From NCBI RefSeq assembly GCF_900112585.1, contig NZ_FOLY01000002.1, positions 310,001 to 374,000 on the forward strand: DNA of 64,000 nucleotides, in the 5' to 3' direction. A program made the position numbers and the translations under genes. Shown piece after piece: positions 33,945 to 43,117 of the stretch. The notes under the pieces are model-generated. The model saw only the letters and a list, made by a program, of their open reading frames with translations, did not search any database and had not been told where the DNA came from. Source of the DNA: Kushneria avicenniae. Lineage in GTDB: Bacteria; Pseudomonadota; Gammaproteobacteria; Pseudomonadales; Halomonadaceae. Position 1 is the first letter of the stretch; each line of letters starts with the position of its first letter.

Positions 33945-34808
33945 TCAGGGCACCCGATAGGCGCGTACGGCCTCCAGCAGGGCAAACCACTCCTGGCGAC
34001 TCAACGTCAGGCCGGCATCACCGGCCAGCGTCTGCAGCCTTTCGGGACGTAGTGTCCCCACAACGGCTCTGGGTTGTCCCGGGATGGTGTGAAGCCAGGC
34101 CAGCGCAATGCCGGCAGGACTCACCTGATGGGTTTCGGCCATTGCCCTGAGCACCTGACCCAGCTGATTTTCGAAGATGCGTCCACCCCACAGCGGCGAG
34201 CCGGCCAGGCCTGACATGTTATCTCTCAACAGGCTGTCCCACAGGCCGTCAAACAGCATCTGGCTGCGGGCGACCGACATCTCCATCTGCTGACAGGCCA
34301 GCGGTGTCTGCATCGCAGACTGCAGATGACGCCACTGGGCGGGCAGGAAATTGGCCACGCCGATTCGGTAGGCTCGACCGCTTGCAATAATGGCATCCAG
34401 CGCCTGCCCAGTGGCTTCCACGTCCATCAGCGGATCGGGGCGCATGAGCATGAGCGTATGGAGCTGCTCCAGCCCCAGCTGCTTCAGAACGCGATCCACG
34501 ACCTCGTCAAGATATTCCGGGCGGGTGTCATAGTACTTGGCCCCGAAGCGGTCATCGTTTTGCCGTGCCGGCACCACGCCGACACCCATGTCGAGCTTCA
34601 ACTGCCGGGCACTGCTGCCCGGCAGTTGTTGGATCGCTCGGCCCAGCAGCACTTCCTGGTCTTTTGCGAGGTCACTGTGATCGAATTCACACAGACCCTC
34701 TTCAAGGCGTTGTTGAAGCCAGCCGGCAAGGGCCTCCGGCGTTTTCAGACTGTCGTAGTACGGCAGCTGACGCAGGCCGATCACGAAAGGGGCTGATGTC
34801 GTGCTCAT
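33945..34808 (-). CDS. Aldo/keto reductase-like protein lacking most catalytic residues
   Basis: The protein has 287 residues and aligns by eye along its length with YdhF-type aldo/keto reductases (for example RPDPLMD, VANFLPAQ, the GGRIF segment and a C-terminal YRVP). In the family the active site is Asp-Tyr-Lys-His. Here the Asp is kept (Asp43 in FDHSDLAK). Ala48 replaces the catalytic Tyr, Asp73 replaces the Lys, and Met122 replaces the His (LMLMRPDP for LLLIHRPDP). It is therefore unlikely to reduce carbonyls by the usual mechanism. It ends an operon with glk and the mutarotase, 5 bases after the latter. A regulatory or sugar-binding role is speculation. Confidence 0.85.
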   Translation of the reverse strand: MSTTSAPFVIGLRQLPYYDSLKTPEALAGWLQQRLEEGLCEFDHSDLAKDQEVLLGRAIQQLPGSSARQLKLDMGVGVVPARQNDDRFGAKYYDTRPEYLDEVVDRVLKQLGLEQLHTLMLMRPDPLMDVEATGQALDAIIASGRAYRIGVANFLPAQWRHLQSAMQTPLACQQMEMSVARSQMLFDGLWDSLLRDNMSGLAGSPLWGGRIFENQLGQVLRAMAETHQVSPAGIALAWLHTIPGQPRAVVGTLRPERLQTLAGDAGLTLSRQEWFALLEAVRAYRVP

Positions 34809-34813
34809 CAGGG

Positions 34814-35683
34814 TTATTCGCCGTTTGAGGATTCAGGGCTGATATGCATGGACAGGACATGCTGGGCGCCGGGTGCAAGCCAGACCGGGTCCAGACGGGT
34901 GCAGGCCGGTTCAACGCAGAGAAAGTTCAGACGCTCGCGCGCCGGAATGTCGTCCGGAAGTTTGTCGCCCGGGTGCCAGACCACGCTCGAGTCGCTGCCC
35001 TGCTTGGCGATGCGCAGACGCCGATGGCCGTCATCAAGCACCAGCGGTCGGCTGGAGTGATGAATGCGATCCAGCGCACCGCGAATGCCCAGAACGCCGG
35101 TCTGTTCTGCTTCGGCATAGTCGGCCAGCTTGTCGAGATAGCGCGCGCCGCCCAGTCCTTCGATGCGACACTGGTGCGTATCGGGGACAGCGAAATAGGC
35201 ATGCAGAGCCTGGGTCAGGCGCACCGGGGTTTCACCGGTGTGCTCGGTGACAAGCTCCATGGCAAGGCGCTGGGCATTGGCATGAATGATCAGTCGCGGC
35301 GAGAGCATCTCGTGCAGTCGGGTTTCGGGGGACAGATGAACTTCCACGCCGCCTTCCACGTCATCGTCAACGGCATCAATACGCCAGCTGGCGGTGCGTG
35401 CCAGACCGTGCATCGGGCCGTTACCATCGTCGGGCTCTCCGAACCAGGGCCAGCACAGCGGCACGCCGCCGCGCAGGGCACCCGGCGGCGCCTTCGGCGT
35501 CGAGGTCGTCCACAGCCAGCCGCGCTCACCGGCCGGCGCGTAGTGCAGCAGATGACCCCCGTGTCTCGAGATAATCAGCTCTCCCCAGTCATCGTTGATG
35601 ACCAACAGCGAGCGACCCTCCCAGGTGGCGTCACGCTGCCCACGAGTGGCCGACAAAAGCTCGCTCAATGCATCCGGGATCAT
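34814..35683 (-). CDS. D-hexose-6-phosphate mutarotase (aldose 1-epimerase family, YeaD-like)
   Basis: The protein has 289 residues. It interconverts the alpha and beta anomers of glucose-6-phosphate. Family pattern: GGHLLHYAPAGERGWLWTTS, GGVPLCWPWFG, MHGLARTASW and LNFLCVEPAC, with the catalytic His and Glu regions visible. GAGGAGGTGAC fixes ATG 35683, which overlaps the glk stop as ATGA. This order (glucokinase, mutarotase) suits delivery of the right anomer to Zwf. Confidence 0.9.
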   Translation of the reverse strand: MIPDALSELLSATRGQRDATWEGRSLLVINDDWGELIISRHGGHLLHYAPAGERGWLWTTSTPKAPPGALRGGVPLCWPWFGEPDDGNGPMHGLARTASWRIDAVDDDVEGGVEVHLSPETRLHEMLSPRLIIHANAQRLAMELVTEHTGETPVRLTQALHAYFAVPDTHQCRIEGLGGARYLDKLADYAEAEQTGVLGIRGALDRIHHSSRPLVLDDGHRRLRIAKQGSDSSVVWHPGDKLPDDIPARERLNFLCVEPACTRLDPVWLAPGAQHVLSMHISPESSNGE

Positions 35684-36642
35684 GTCACCTCCTCGTTGTG
35701 CAGTGCTTCGGCAGCGCCCAGCAGTCCGGTCCATTTGGCGGTCACTACCCAGGTCGCGATATCGGCATTGTAGGGGCTCATTCGCCCCTTGTCGGCAAAG
35801 GCCTTGCGAAAATCGCTGATTCGAAGGATGTCGAGAATACGCGGCAGAATACCGCCACACAGATAGACGCCGCCGCGGGCGCCCAGCGTCAGGGCCGCAT
35901 CGCCGGTGGCATCGCCAAGAATCTTGCAAAAACGCAGCACGGCCTGGTGGGCCACCGTGTCCTGTTCCTTGCGCGCGGCTTCACTGACGCAGGCCGGTGT
36001 GCTGAGGTTGCATTCATGACCTTCGAACTCACACATGGCGGTATAGATGTCCAGAAGCCCCTGACCGCACAGCACGCGCTCGATCGAAACACGGCCGTAT
36101 CGATCCCGGAACCACTGCAGCAGGCGAATCTCGAAGTCATCGACCGGGGCAAAGCTGGCATGGCCGCCTTCGGCCGACAGGGGAATCCAGAAGCGCTGAC
36201 TCGGCGCAAGACCCGCCAGACCCAGGCCGGTGCCCGGGCCAATGACAAGACGAGCACGACCGGGCTCGCTGTGCCCGTTGCCCAGATTGACCAGATCCTC
36301 GTCCGGGATATGGGGCAGACCCAGCGCCATGGCGGTAAAGTCGTTGATGACCTTGAAATTATCCAGCCCGAGACTCTGTTTCATGGCGTTTTTTGAAAAA
36401 CGCCATGGATTGTTGGTCATCTTGATTTCGTCATCATGTACCGGGCAGGCAAAGGCCAGACAGGCTTCGCTCGGGCGTTCGGCGTTGATGCCGTCAAGGT
36501 AGGCGTTGACCGCATCATCAAGGTTGGCGTAGTCGGCACAGGCCAGCGTCTGGATGTCATGCAGATCGAAGGCGCCGGGGGTCACCAGGGCGAAGCGGGC
36601 ATTGGTGCCACCGATATCGCCGACCAGGGCGGGGCGTGTCAT
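35680..36642 (-). CDS. glk: Glucokinase
   Basis: The protein has 320 residues. It phosphorylates glucose with ATP. The N-terminal phosphate loop LVGDIGGTNARFAL, the catalytic Asp in VINDFTAMA, GPGTGLGLA and the SAEGGHASF segment are the marks of proteobacterial Glk. It is the first gene of the minus-strand operon glk-mutarotase-AKR-like, and is divergent from gap across a 493-base region. It feeds zwf with glucose-6-phosphate. Confidence 0.95.
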   Translation of the reverse strand: MTRPALVGDIGGTNARFALVTPGAFDLHDIQTLACADYANLDDAVNAYLDGINAERPSEACLAFACPVHDDEIKMTNNPWRFSKNAMKQSLGLDNFKVINDFTAMALGLPHIPDEDLVNLGNGHSEPGRARLVIGPGTGLGLAGLAPSQRFWIPLSAEGGHASFAPVDDFEIRLLQWFRDRYGRVSIERVLCGQGLLDIYTAMCEFEGHECNLSTPACVSEAARKEQDTVAHQAVLRFCKILGDATGDAALTLGARGGVYLCGGILPRILDILRISDFRKAFADKGRMSPYNADIATWVVTAKWTGLLGAAEALHNEEVT

Positions 36643-37135
36643 GGCGAAGGATACTCCTGAAGTTCTACAAGTCTTTGAAACAAATCCTGCTCGTTGATGC
36701 CGCCAGAATATCAGTCATTGTAGCGACTCGCTGATGCGAGGTGGTCGCACAGCATAAAGCATCTTTTGCCGTCGGGACTTTACCGGGTTGCGCCTTGTTT
36801 GACACGATTCACCTGTTTTGCCGAATACCCCGGGCAGCGTTTCGGCCACGGGCTGTCGTATCGAGCGTATGCAGAACTGCTCTCATGACGATGAGCTCTG
36901 GCATAAATGGCCGCGCCGGGCCAGACTGTTTCGACAGTCGGCCGGCATCGAACATCATGGTATTGATGCATGCTCGATCGATGGAGGGCATCAATGTCAG
37001 CGCTGCTTGATAACAGGCCATTGAGGTCAGAAGAAATGGCCCCACGTTAGAATTTCAAGAGCCGAAAACCGAGAGAATTGCGGCTCATTAACCTGTCGGT
37101 GATGAGCTTTATCCAATATCGCAGGAGGAGACAAC
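36643..37135. other. Non-coding region between divergent glk and gap
   Basis: There are about 493 bases without a credible gene. It contains an 8-bp inverted repeat at 36962-36995 (ATTGATGC and GCATCAAT, 18-base spacer) and a TAGAAT -10-like box near 37050. I found no matching -35 box and no HexR-type site by eye. Confidence 0.5.
36962..36995. promoter_or_regulatory. Inverted repeat upstream of gap
   Basis: ATTGATGC (36962-36969) and GCATCAAT (36988-36995) are exact reverse complements. The site is about 140 bases upstream of gap and may be an operator or a leader hairpin. Confidence 0.4.
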
Positions 37136-38137
37136 ATGACGCTTCGTGTCGCAATCAACGGGTTCGGACGTATCGGGCGCAATACCTTTCGTGCACTGTA
37201 CGAAAGTGGCTATCGCGACCGTATCGAAGTCGTTGCCATCAACGATCTGGGCGACCCGGCGCTGAACGCGCTGCTGCTGGAAAACGACACCACGCACGGT
37301 CATTTCAATGCTGAAATCACTCATGATGATGAAAGCTTCACCGTCAACGGTGACCGTGTTCGCATTCTTTCCGAGCGTGATCCGGCCAAACTCCCCTGGG
37401 GCGATCTGAACGTCGATCTGGTCATGGAATGCACCGGCATCTTCACCAAGCGCGAGGCTGCAGCCAAACACATTGAAGCCGGCGCCAAACGTGTACTGAT
37501 CTCCGGGCCGAGCGGCGACGCCGACGCCACCATCGTCTTCGGCGTCAACGAAAACGTGCTGGAGGCCGGCCACACGGTTGTGTCCAACGCTTCCTGCACT
37601 ACCAACTGCCTGGCGCCCGTGGCCAAGGCCCTCAATGATACCGTGGGTATCGAGACCGGCCTGATGAACACCATCCACGCCTATACCAACGATCAGAATC
37701 TGTCTGACGTCTATCATTCAGACCCCTTCCGCGCACGCAGCGCGACCCAGTCGATGATTCCGACCAAGACCGGTGCTGCCTCGGCCGTGGCCAAGGTGCT
37801 GCCGGAGCTCGACGGCAAGCTGGACGGCTTTGCCATTCGCGTCCCGGTCATCAACGTCTCCGTGGTGGATCTGACCTTCACCGCCTCGCGTGAGACAAGC
37901 CGCGACGAGATCAACCAGATCATGCGTGATGCTGCCGAGAAGTCGGGCGTGTTGAACATCAACGAGAAGCCGCTGGTCTCGATCGATTTCAACCATAACC
38001 CCAGCTCCTCGACCTTTGACACCAACCACACCCGTGTCAACGGCAAGCTGGTCAAGGTCATGGCCTGGTACGACAACGAGTGGGGCTTCTCCAACCGTAT
38101 GCTGGATACGGCGCTGGCCATGGGCAAAACGCTCTAG
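37136..38137 (+). CDS. gap: Type I glyceraldehyde-3-phosphate dehydrogenase
   Basis: The protein has 333 residues. It has the NAD-binding GFGRIGR (residues 9-15), Asp37 in INDLGD, catalytic Cys154 in SNASCTTNC and His181 in [23 protein letters not shown] and [12 protein letters not shown] complete the active site. It oxidises the triose phosphate released by Eda. AGGAGGAG precedes ATG 37136. The gene is monocistronic with a clear terminator at 38186, and glk lies in the opposite direction. Confidence 0.96.
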   Translation: MTLRVAINGFGRIGRNTFRALYESGYRDRIEVVAINDLGDPALNALLLENDTTHGHFNAEITHDDESFTVNGDRVRILSERDPAKLPWGDLNVDLVMECTGIFTKREAAAKHIEAGAKRVLISGPSGDADATIVFGVNENVLEAGHTVVSNASCTTNCLAPVAKALNDTVGIETGLMNTIHAYTNDQNLSDVYHSDPFRARSATQSMIPTKTGAASAVAKVLPELDGKLDGFAIRVPVINVSVVDLTFTASRETSRDEINQIMRDAAEKSGVLNINEKPLVSIDFNHNPSSSTFDTNHTRVNGKLVKVMAWYDNEWGFSNRMLDTALAMGKTL

Positions 38138-38185
38138 GTCTTGCATCGTCACAGGTCTCACATCGTCAATGACGGTCGTGTAAAG

Positions 38186-38209
38186 GGACGCCTTCGGGCG
38201 TCCTTTTTT
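38186..38209 (+). terminator. Rho-independent terminator of gap
   Basis: The perfect stem GGACGCC / GGCGTCC with a TTCG tetraloop is followed by six T residues. Confidence 0.95.
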
Positions 38210-38250
38210 GACCGCTGCGTTTTTTGATTTCACGGTCTCACGGAGGAGAC

Positions 38251-38931
38251 ATGACACAGACACTGCTGGCTTTTGATGTCTACGGCACATTGATCAATCC
38301 GGGCGCCATGGCTGACCTGCTGCGTCCGACCCTTGGCGACAGCGCTGAGGCCGTTGCCGCTCAGTGGCGCGCCAGTCAACTGCAGCTGGCCTTTCGCCGC
38401 GGACTGATGGGACGCTACGTCGAGTTTTCGGTCTGTACGCGCGATGCGCTTGACGTTGCCCTTGCCGCGCAGGGCGTCGAGGTCGATGCCAATACCCGGG
38501 ATGAGTGGATGGATGCGTATTCCCGGCTGCCCGCCTTTGAAGAAGTGGACGGGGCGCTGGCGTCCCTGGTGGCTGCCGGCTATCGCTGCGTGGCCTTCTC
38601 CAATGGCACCGAGCGGGCCATGCACGAGGTGCTGGGCAATGCAGGGCTTGACCGTCACTTCGAGGCACTGGTCAGCGTTGACGACGTGCGCCGCTTCAAA
38701 CCTGATCCCGTGGTCTATCACCATCTGACGCGTCGCATGAATGTGGCCCATGACCATGCCAGACTGGTGTCGAGCAATAACTGGGACATCCAGGGGGCTC
38801 GTCACGCAGGACTGAAGGCTGCCTGGATTCATCGCGACAAGACGGCACTGATCGAAGACCCGGCCCTGGCACCGGACATTGAAGTTGAAAGGCTTGATGA
38901 GCTTGCCCGTGAGCTTGAAAAAGGCACCTGA
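38251..38931 (+). CDS. HAD-family haloacid dehalogenase type II
   Basis: The protein has 226 residues. HAD motifs are in order: AFDVYGTL with nucleophile Asp9, FSNGT, and RRFKPDPVVY, followed by LVSSNNWDIQGARHAGL. The SSNNWD segment is typical of 2-haloacid dehalogenases, which remove halide from short 2-haloacids; other small substrates remain possible. CGGAGGAGAC fixes ATG 38251. It is isolated between the gap terminator and a short AT-rich region. Confidence 0.85.
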   Translation: MTQTLLAFDVYGTLINPGAMADLLRPTLGDSAEAVAAQWRASQLQLAFRRGLMGRYVEFSVCTRDALDVALAAQGVEVDANTRDEWMDAYSRLPAFEEVDGALASLVAAGYRCVAFSNGTERAMHEVLGNAGLDRHFEALVSVDDVRRFKPDPVVYHHLTRRMNVAHDHARLVSSNNWDIQGARHAGLKAAWIHRDKTALIEDPALAPDIEVERLDELARELEKGT

Positions 38932-39171
38932 TCATGAGGGTTTATCAGAAGGTTTTGATGTTCTGATATGGCATGAATGACGACGTCAAACGTCATGAAA
39001 CTGTCGCATTATGGCGACAATTTAATTGACAAATAACGCGTGTTCTGATCAGTTGGTTATGTTAAGGTTGCGCTCTAAAACGAATAATTTGTCAATCCTG
39101 ATTTATCTGTTTGCGTGCATAAACGCACCCGAAATGACTGCCGTTCAGTGGCAGCAACAGGTCAGCCAGCC

Positions 39172-39489
39172 ATGCCATATGTATCCGGAAAACAATGTGT
39201 CAGCGGTGTGCATCAGCTTCTGGGATCAACACTGAAGGATGCACGCCGGGAGCGGCAGGGACGTATTGTCGGTATCGATCAGACACGGGAGCATCCGGTC
39301 ATCGATGTGATCTGGCAGGGTCAGCCCCGTGCCGAGCGCATCATCATCACCTGCGATCAGCTTCGTGATCTGGTTCGGGCCAGTATTTCACGTGCGGCAG
39401 CACAGACACAGAAGGCAGCCCCAAAAGAAGTACAGACCGGGTCGGATGATCACGCCACGGCAGAACTTGCCGAGCAGCGTCGGGCCTGA
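39172..39489 (+). CDS. Small conserved-looking protein of unknown function
   Basis: The proposed protein has 105 residues and begins MPYVSGKQCVSGVHQLLG. The central part (GRIVGIDQTREHPVIDVIWQGQPRAERIIITCDQLRDLV) looks like a small beta-barrel fold, followed by an Ala/Gln-rich, flexible tail. There is no clear Shine-Dalgarno and a longer in-frame start exists at 39115. It is supported by coding-like composition and by the strong terminator placed 54 bases after its stop. I do not recognise the family. Confidence 0.5.
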   Translation: MPYVSGKQCVSGVHQLLGSTLKDARRERQGRIVGIDQTREHPVIDVIWQGQPRAERIIITCDQLRDLVRASISRAAAQTQKAAPKEVQTGSDDHATAELAEQRRA

Positions 39490-39542
39490 TCGTTTCTGAA
39501 AATTCTGTAACCAGTACCTGTCTAAAAACCCTGTCATTAGAA

Positions 39543-39574
39543 GGGGCCCTGCCATGATCGGCAGGGCCCCTTTT
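39543..39574 (+). terminator. Strong rho-independent terminator
   Basis: The 11-bp perfect stem GGGGCCCTGCC / GGCAGGGCCCC with a six-base loop is followed by TTTT. Confidence 0.92.
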
Positions 39575-39687
39575 GCATGTTATCGGCCTCATACATCGAT
39601 ACGGTGATATCGCTTTGTAAACTGTCTTCTTATACTGGTTTTCTGGAACAGGACATAATGAATCGATAACAATGCAGGGGGAATGTC

Positions 39688-40527
39688 ATGAGAACCATGT
39701 TTCTGGGACTTGGCATGGGGATGCTGCTGGCCAGCGTCAATACGTGGGGGAATGAAGGCACGCTGGGGCAGATGGGCCCGAAAGTCGAAACGCAGACGCT
39801 GACCTACAGTGTGGACGGTGAGCAGTACACCGGCTATCTGGCCCGGGATACTCGCAAGGACGGCAAGCGCCCGCTGGTGCTGGTGGTCCATGAATGGTGG
39901 GGCCTGAGCGACTACATTCGACAGCGCACCGAACAGCTGGCAGCACTGGGTTATGTGGCCTTTGCCGTCGACATGTACGGCAGCGGCAAAACGGCAGCCC
40001 ATCCCGACGAAGCGGGCAGCTTTTCAAAAGCCGTCATGAGTGACTGGCCCGGCGCTCGACACAATCTCGAAACGGCCATCGATGCGCTCGAGGAGACACC
40101 GGGTGTGGATGCCTCGCGCATGGCCATCATCGGCTATTGTTTCGGTGGCGGTATCGCGCTCAATGCCGCGCTTGATGGCATGCCGTTCAAGGCCGCCGTC
40201 AGCTTTCACGGCAGCCCCGGGCAAGTGGTGGAAACGCCCAGCCACTTTGATGGACGGGTAATCATCCAGAACGGCCTGAACGATCAGATGGTAGCGCAGT
40301 CGGCGCTTGAATCCCTGCTGGATACCTTCAAGGGTGTGGAAACCGACGCCACGCTGATCCAGTATCCCGGCGCCATGCACGCCTTTACCAATCCATATGC
40401 CGATGCAAAGGCCAGTGAGTTCGACCTGCCGCTGGCCTACAACGCGGCGGCCGACGCTGCCAGCTGGCAGGTCATGCTCAACGTTTTCAACAAGGTGTTT
40501 GCCGCGCCACAGAGCAGCACCAAGTAG
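39688..40527 (+). CDS. Secreted dienelactone hydrolase family protein
   Basis: The protein has 279 residues. The N-terminus MRTMFLGLGMGMLLASVNTWG looks like a signal peptide, unusual for cytoplasmic dienelactone hydrolases. The alpha/beta-hydrolase core shows VVHEWWGLSDYI, nucleophile Cys151 in GYCFGGG, an Asp in NGLNDQMV and the His in YPGAMHAFTNP, so the Cys-Asp-His triad is complete. The natural substrate is unknown. Related exported proteins exist in many gammaproteobacteria. Its end is marked by the bidirectional terminator at 40541. Confidence 0.88.
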   Translation: MRTMFLGLGMGMLLASVNTWGNEGTLGQMGPKVETQTLTYSVDGEQYTGYLARDTRKDGKRPLVLVVHEWWGLSDYIRQRTEQLAALGYVAFAVDMYGSGKTAAHPDEAGSFSKAVMSDWPGARHNLETAIDALEETPGVDASRMAIIGYCFGGGIALNAALDGMPFKAAVSFHGSPGQVVETPSHFDGRVIIQNGLNDQMVAQSALESLLDTFKGVETDATLIQYPGAMHAFTNPYADAKASEFDLPLAYNAAADAASWQVMLNVFNKVFAAPQSSTK

Positions 40528-40540
40528 GGCGACCACCCAT

Positions 40541-40582
40541 AAAAAAAGGGGCCGGTACGATCGTTATCGTGCCGGTCCCCTT
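40541..40582. terminator. Bidirectional terminator between dienelactone hydrolase gene and pncB
   Basis: A long stem (GGGGCCGGTACGAT with ATCGTGCCGGTCCCC, one bulge/mismatch) has seven A residues on the left, which is a T-tract for the minus-strand pncB transcript, and TT on the right. Confidence 0.9.
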
Positions 40583-40598
40583 GTCTGTCAGAACGCGT

Positions 40599-41780
40599 TT
40601 ACTGCGGCAGGGACAGGATGCGCCGCGCCAGGTGGATCATGCCCGGATCGCCGGTGTTCTTGGCGCGAATGTCGGAGAGCTTGACCACCGGCAGCCACTG
40701 ATCGCCTTCCGGACGAGTTTCGGTCATCTTGACCACCATGTTCATGGGCTTGAGACCGACATCGTTGGTGAAATTGGTGCCAATGCCGAACGACATGCCG
40801 ATCCGGCCTTCACAAAAGCGCGTGATCTTCTCGACCTTGTGGGTGTCGAGCGCGTCGGAAAAGATGATGGTCTTGCTGCGCGGGTCGATTCCGTAGTGCT
40901 CGTAGTGATCGATGGTGGCCTTGGCGAATTCGATCGGGTCGCCGCTATCGTGACGGATGCCGTCAAAGAGCTTGGCAAACATCTTGTCGAAGCCCTCGAA
41001 AAAGACCTGGGTCGTGAAGGTGTCCGACAGTGCGATGCCCAGATCGCCCCGATACACCTCGACCCAGTGCTCCAGCGCGAGGGTATTGGCCATCTTGAAG
41101 CCGAAGCGGGCGGCGTGAAACATGAACCATTCATGGGCATGCGTGCCCAGCGGCTTGACGCCATGACGATGGGCCATGTGCACGTTGCTGGTGCCGGTAA
41201 AGGTGCTGCCCCCGTAGCGCTTGAGGGTGCTCACCACCAGATCATGTACTTCATAGGAGTGACGCCTGCGGGTGCCGAACTCGGCGATGCGCACGCCCAG
41301 CTCGCCGTAGTGCTCGATCTTTTCCCGCGTGCGTTGTGCCACCCGCTCGTCACTGTCACGCGGCTCGCCGAGCATCTCGTACCAGATCTGGCTGATCAGC
41401 GTCATCAGGGGCACTTCCCACAGGATCGTGCGATACCACAGTCCCTCAATGGTCACGCTCAGCTCGGTGCCGGTCTGTTCGATGGTGACCTCATGGGGCT
41501 TGTAGCGAAAGCCCTCGAGGAAATCGTGGTAGGTCGGGTCGAGATAGGGGCAGGTGACTTCCAGAAAATGGCGCTCTTCGCCTGTAAGCCGCAGCGCTGC
41601 CGTGGCGTCTACCTGCTCCCTGAGCCGCTCGCCAAAGCCCGGTGGAAAGTCATGCTCGCCACGATTGATAAAGCTGTAGCGCGCATGGGCGTTGGGAAAC
41701 AGTTTCACCACGGCGTTTTGCATGGTGAACTTGTAGAAGTCATTATCAAGAATCGAATGCAGCATTGCGCGAGTCGGCAT
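40599..41780 (-). CDS. pncB: Nicotinate phosphoribosyltransferase
   Basis: The protein has 393 residues. It converts nicotinate and PRPP to nicotinate mononucleotide in NAD salvage. The start reads MLHSILDNDFYKFTMQNAV after a short lead. FTGTSNVHMAHRHGVKPLGTHAHEW includes the His that is phosphorylated in the family, and FDGIRHDSGDP the PRPP region. Length is normal. It is a single gene with its own terminator. Confidence 0.95.
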   Translation of the reverse strand: MPTRAMLHSILDNDFYKFTMQNAVVKLFPNAHARYSFINRGEHDFPPGFGERLREQVDATAALRLTGEERHFLEVTCPYLDPTYHDFLEGFRYKPHEVTIEQTGTELSVTIEGLWYRTILWEVPLMTLISQIWYEMLGEPRDSDERVAQRTREKIEHYGELGVRIAEFGTRRRHSYEVHDLVVSTLKRYGGSTFTGTSNVHMAHRHGVKPLGTHAHEWFMFHAARFGFKMANTLALEHWVEVYRGDLGIALSDTFTTQVFFEGFDKMFAKLFDGIRHDSGDPIEFAKATIDHYEHYGIDPRSKTIIFSDALDTHKVEKITRFCEGRIGMSFGIGTNFTNDVGLKPMNMVVKMTETRPEGDQWLPVVKLSDIRAKNTGDPGMIHLARRILSLPQ

Positions 41781-41932
41781 CTCTGTTGATGGCCATTTAA
41801 ATGATAGCTTGACAGCATAGCGCAGCCGCTACGCTGACTCCATCCCGAAGCGTGGACGCCCAGGCGCCTGACCCGGACACGTCAGGGCCTTCTATTGTGT
41901 ACCCTTGTCATGCACCCGGCTGGAGAAACGCC

Positions 41933-43072
41933 ATGAGTCTCGATATTCGCGATATCGGCGCAATGGCCGATATCGACGCGCAGCAGTGGAATGCGCTGGC
42001 AGGCGTGGATTACCCCTTTATTCGTCATGAGTTTCTCAACGCCCTGGAAATGACCGGCGCGGTATCGTCCCGTACCGGCTGGACCCCGCATCATCTGACC
42101 CTCTGGCAGGATGACCGGCTGGTAGGCGCCATGCCGCGCTATTTAAAGGATCACTCCTGGGGCGAATATGTCTTTGACTGGCAGTGGGCCGATGCCTGGG
42201 AGCGTGCCGGCGGCACGTACTACCCCAAGCAGCTCAGCGCCATCCCCTTCACGCCTGCCACCGGGCCGCGCCTGCTCTTGTCAGGCGATGTCGATACTGA
42301 CGCGGCGCTGGCCGCCATGGCCGAGCATCTTGAAAGCGCCGGGCTGCAGTCGTGGCACCTGCTTTTTCCCGAAGCCTCGCTTGCGCAGCAGTGGCGCCGA
42401 TGCTGGCCCGAGCTACTCCAGCGCAGCGGCATGCAGTACCACTGGTTTGATCGCGACTATGGCGACTTCGAGGGTTTTCTGGCTGCCATGACCTCCAAAC
42501 GACGCAAGGAGGTGCGCCGGGAGCGGCGCCGTGTGGCAGAGCAGGGGCTGACCATGCGTCGCCTGACCGGTCGTGAGATCGATCGCAGCGCCATTCAGCA
42601 CTTCTATCGCTGCTATCAGATCACCTATCTCGAGCACGGGCAGCGCGGCTATCTGGATATCGAGTTCTTCTACCGTCTTGTGCAGGACATGCCCGAGTCG
42701 CTGGTACTGGTTCAGGCGCTGGACGAGACGTCGCGTCCCGTCGCCGCCGCGCTATGTCTACGGGGTTCGACTACGCTCTATGGACGCTACTGGGGCAGCG
42801 AGGTCGAGACCAGCTGCCTGCATTTTGAGGCCTGCTACTATCAGGGGATCGAGCACTGCCTGGCGACCGGTCTGTCGCGCTTTGATCCGGGCACCCAGGG
42901 AGAGCACAAGATCGCCCGGGGCTTTGAGCCGACCGTCACCTGCTCGCTGCACTGGCTGGCACACGAAGGGTTTCGCGACGCCGTGGCCGACTTTCTGGCG
43001 CGTGAAGAGACCGTCATGGATCAGATGCGTCTTGACGCGGCGACCATGCTGCCCTTTAGGCAGGCGCACTGA
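41933..43072 (+). CDS. GNAT-like N-acyltransferase, COG3146 type
   Basis: The protein has 380 residues. GGAG at 41922-41925 supports ATG 41933. The protein matches the large family once named peptidoglycan biosynthesis protein, with two GNAT-like halves. Marks include HEFLNALEMTG near the N-terminus, the basic segment FLAAMTSKRRKEVRRERRR near residue 185, LYGRYWGSEVETSCLHFEACYYQGIEHCL and FDPGTQGEHKIARGFEPT. The substrate is unknown. A fasciclin gene follows 45 bases downstream, perhaps in one transcript. Confidence 0.82.
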   Translation: MSLDIRDIGAMADIDAQQWNALAGVDYPFIRHEFLNALEMTGAVSSRTGWTPHHLTLWQDDRLVGAMPRYLKDHSWGEYVFDWQWADAWERAGGTYYPKQLSAIPFTPATGPRLLLSGDVDTDAALAAMAEHLESAGLQSWHLLFPEASLAQQWRRCWPELLQRSGMQYHWFDRDYGDFEGFLAAMTSKRRKEVRRERRRVAEQGLTMRRLTGREIDRSAIQHFYRCYQITYLEHGQRGYLDIEFFYRLVQDMPESLVLVQALDETSRPVAAALCLRGSTTLYGRYWGSEVETSCLHFEACYYQGIEHCLATGLSRFDPGTQGEHKIARGFEPTVTCSLHWLAHEGFRDAVADFLAREETVMDQMRLDAATMLPFRQAH

Positions 43073-43117
43073 TCCCCGGTGGCGACCGACTATTCGTATT
43101 CACGTCATGGAGAGATG

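Noticed and set aside
39026-39235. 69-codon frame before the small unknown gene
   Set aside because: Cys/Asn/Gln-rich translation of an AT-rich intergenic stretch, no ribosome site, overlaps the better frame.
40569-41789. 406-codon plus-strand frame opposite pncB
   Set aside because: pncB is intact with its active-site motifs; the opposite frame has no recognisable domain.
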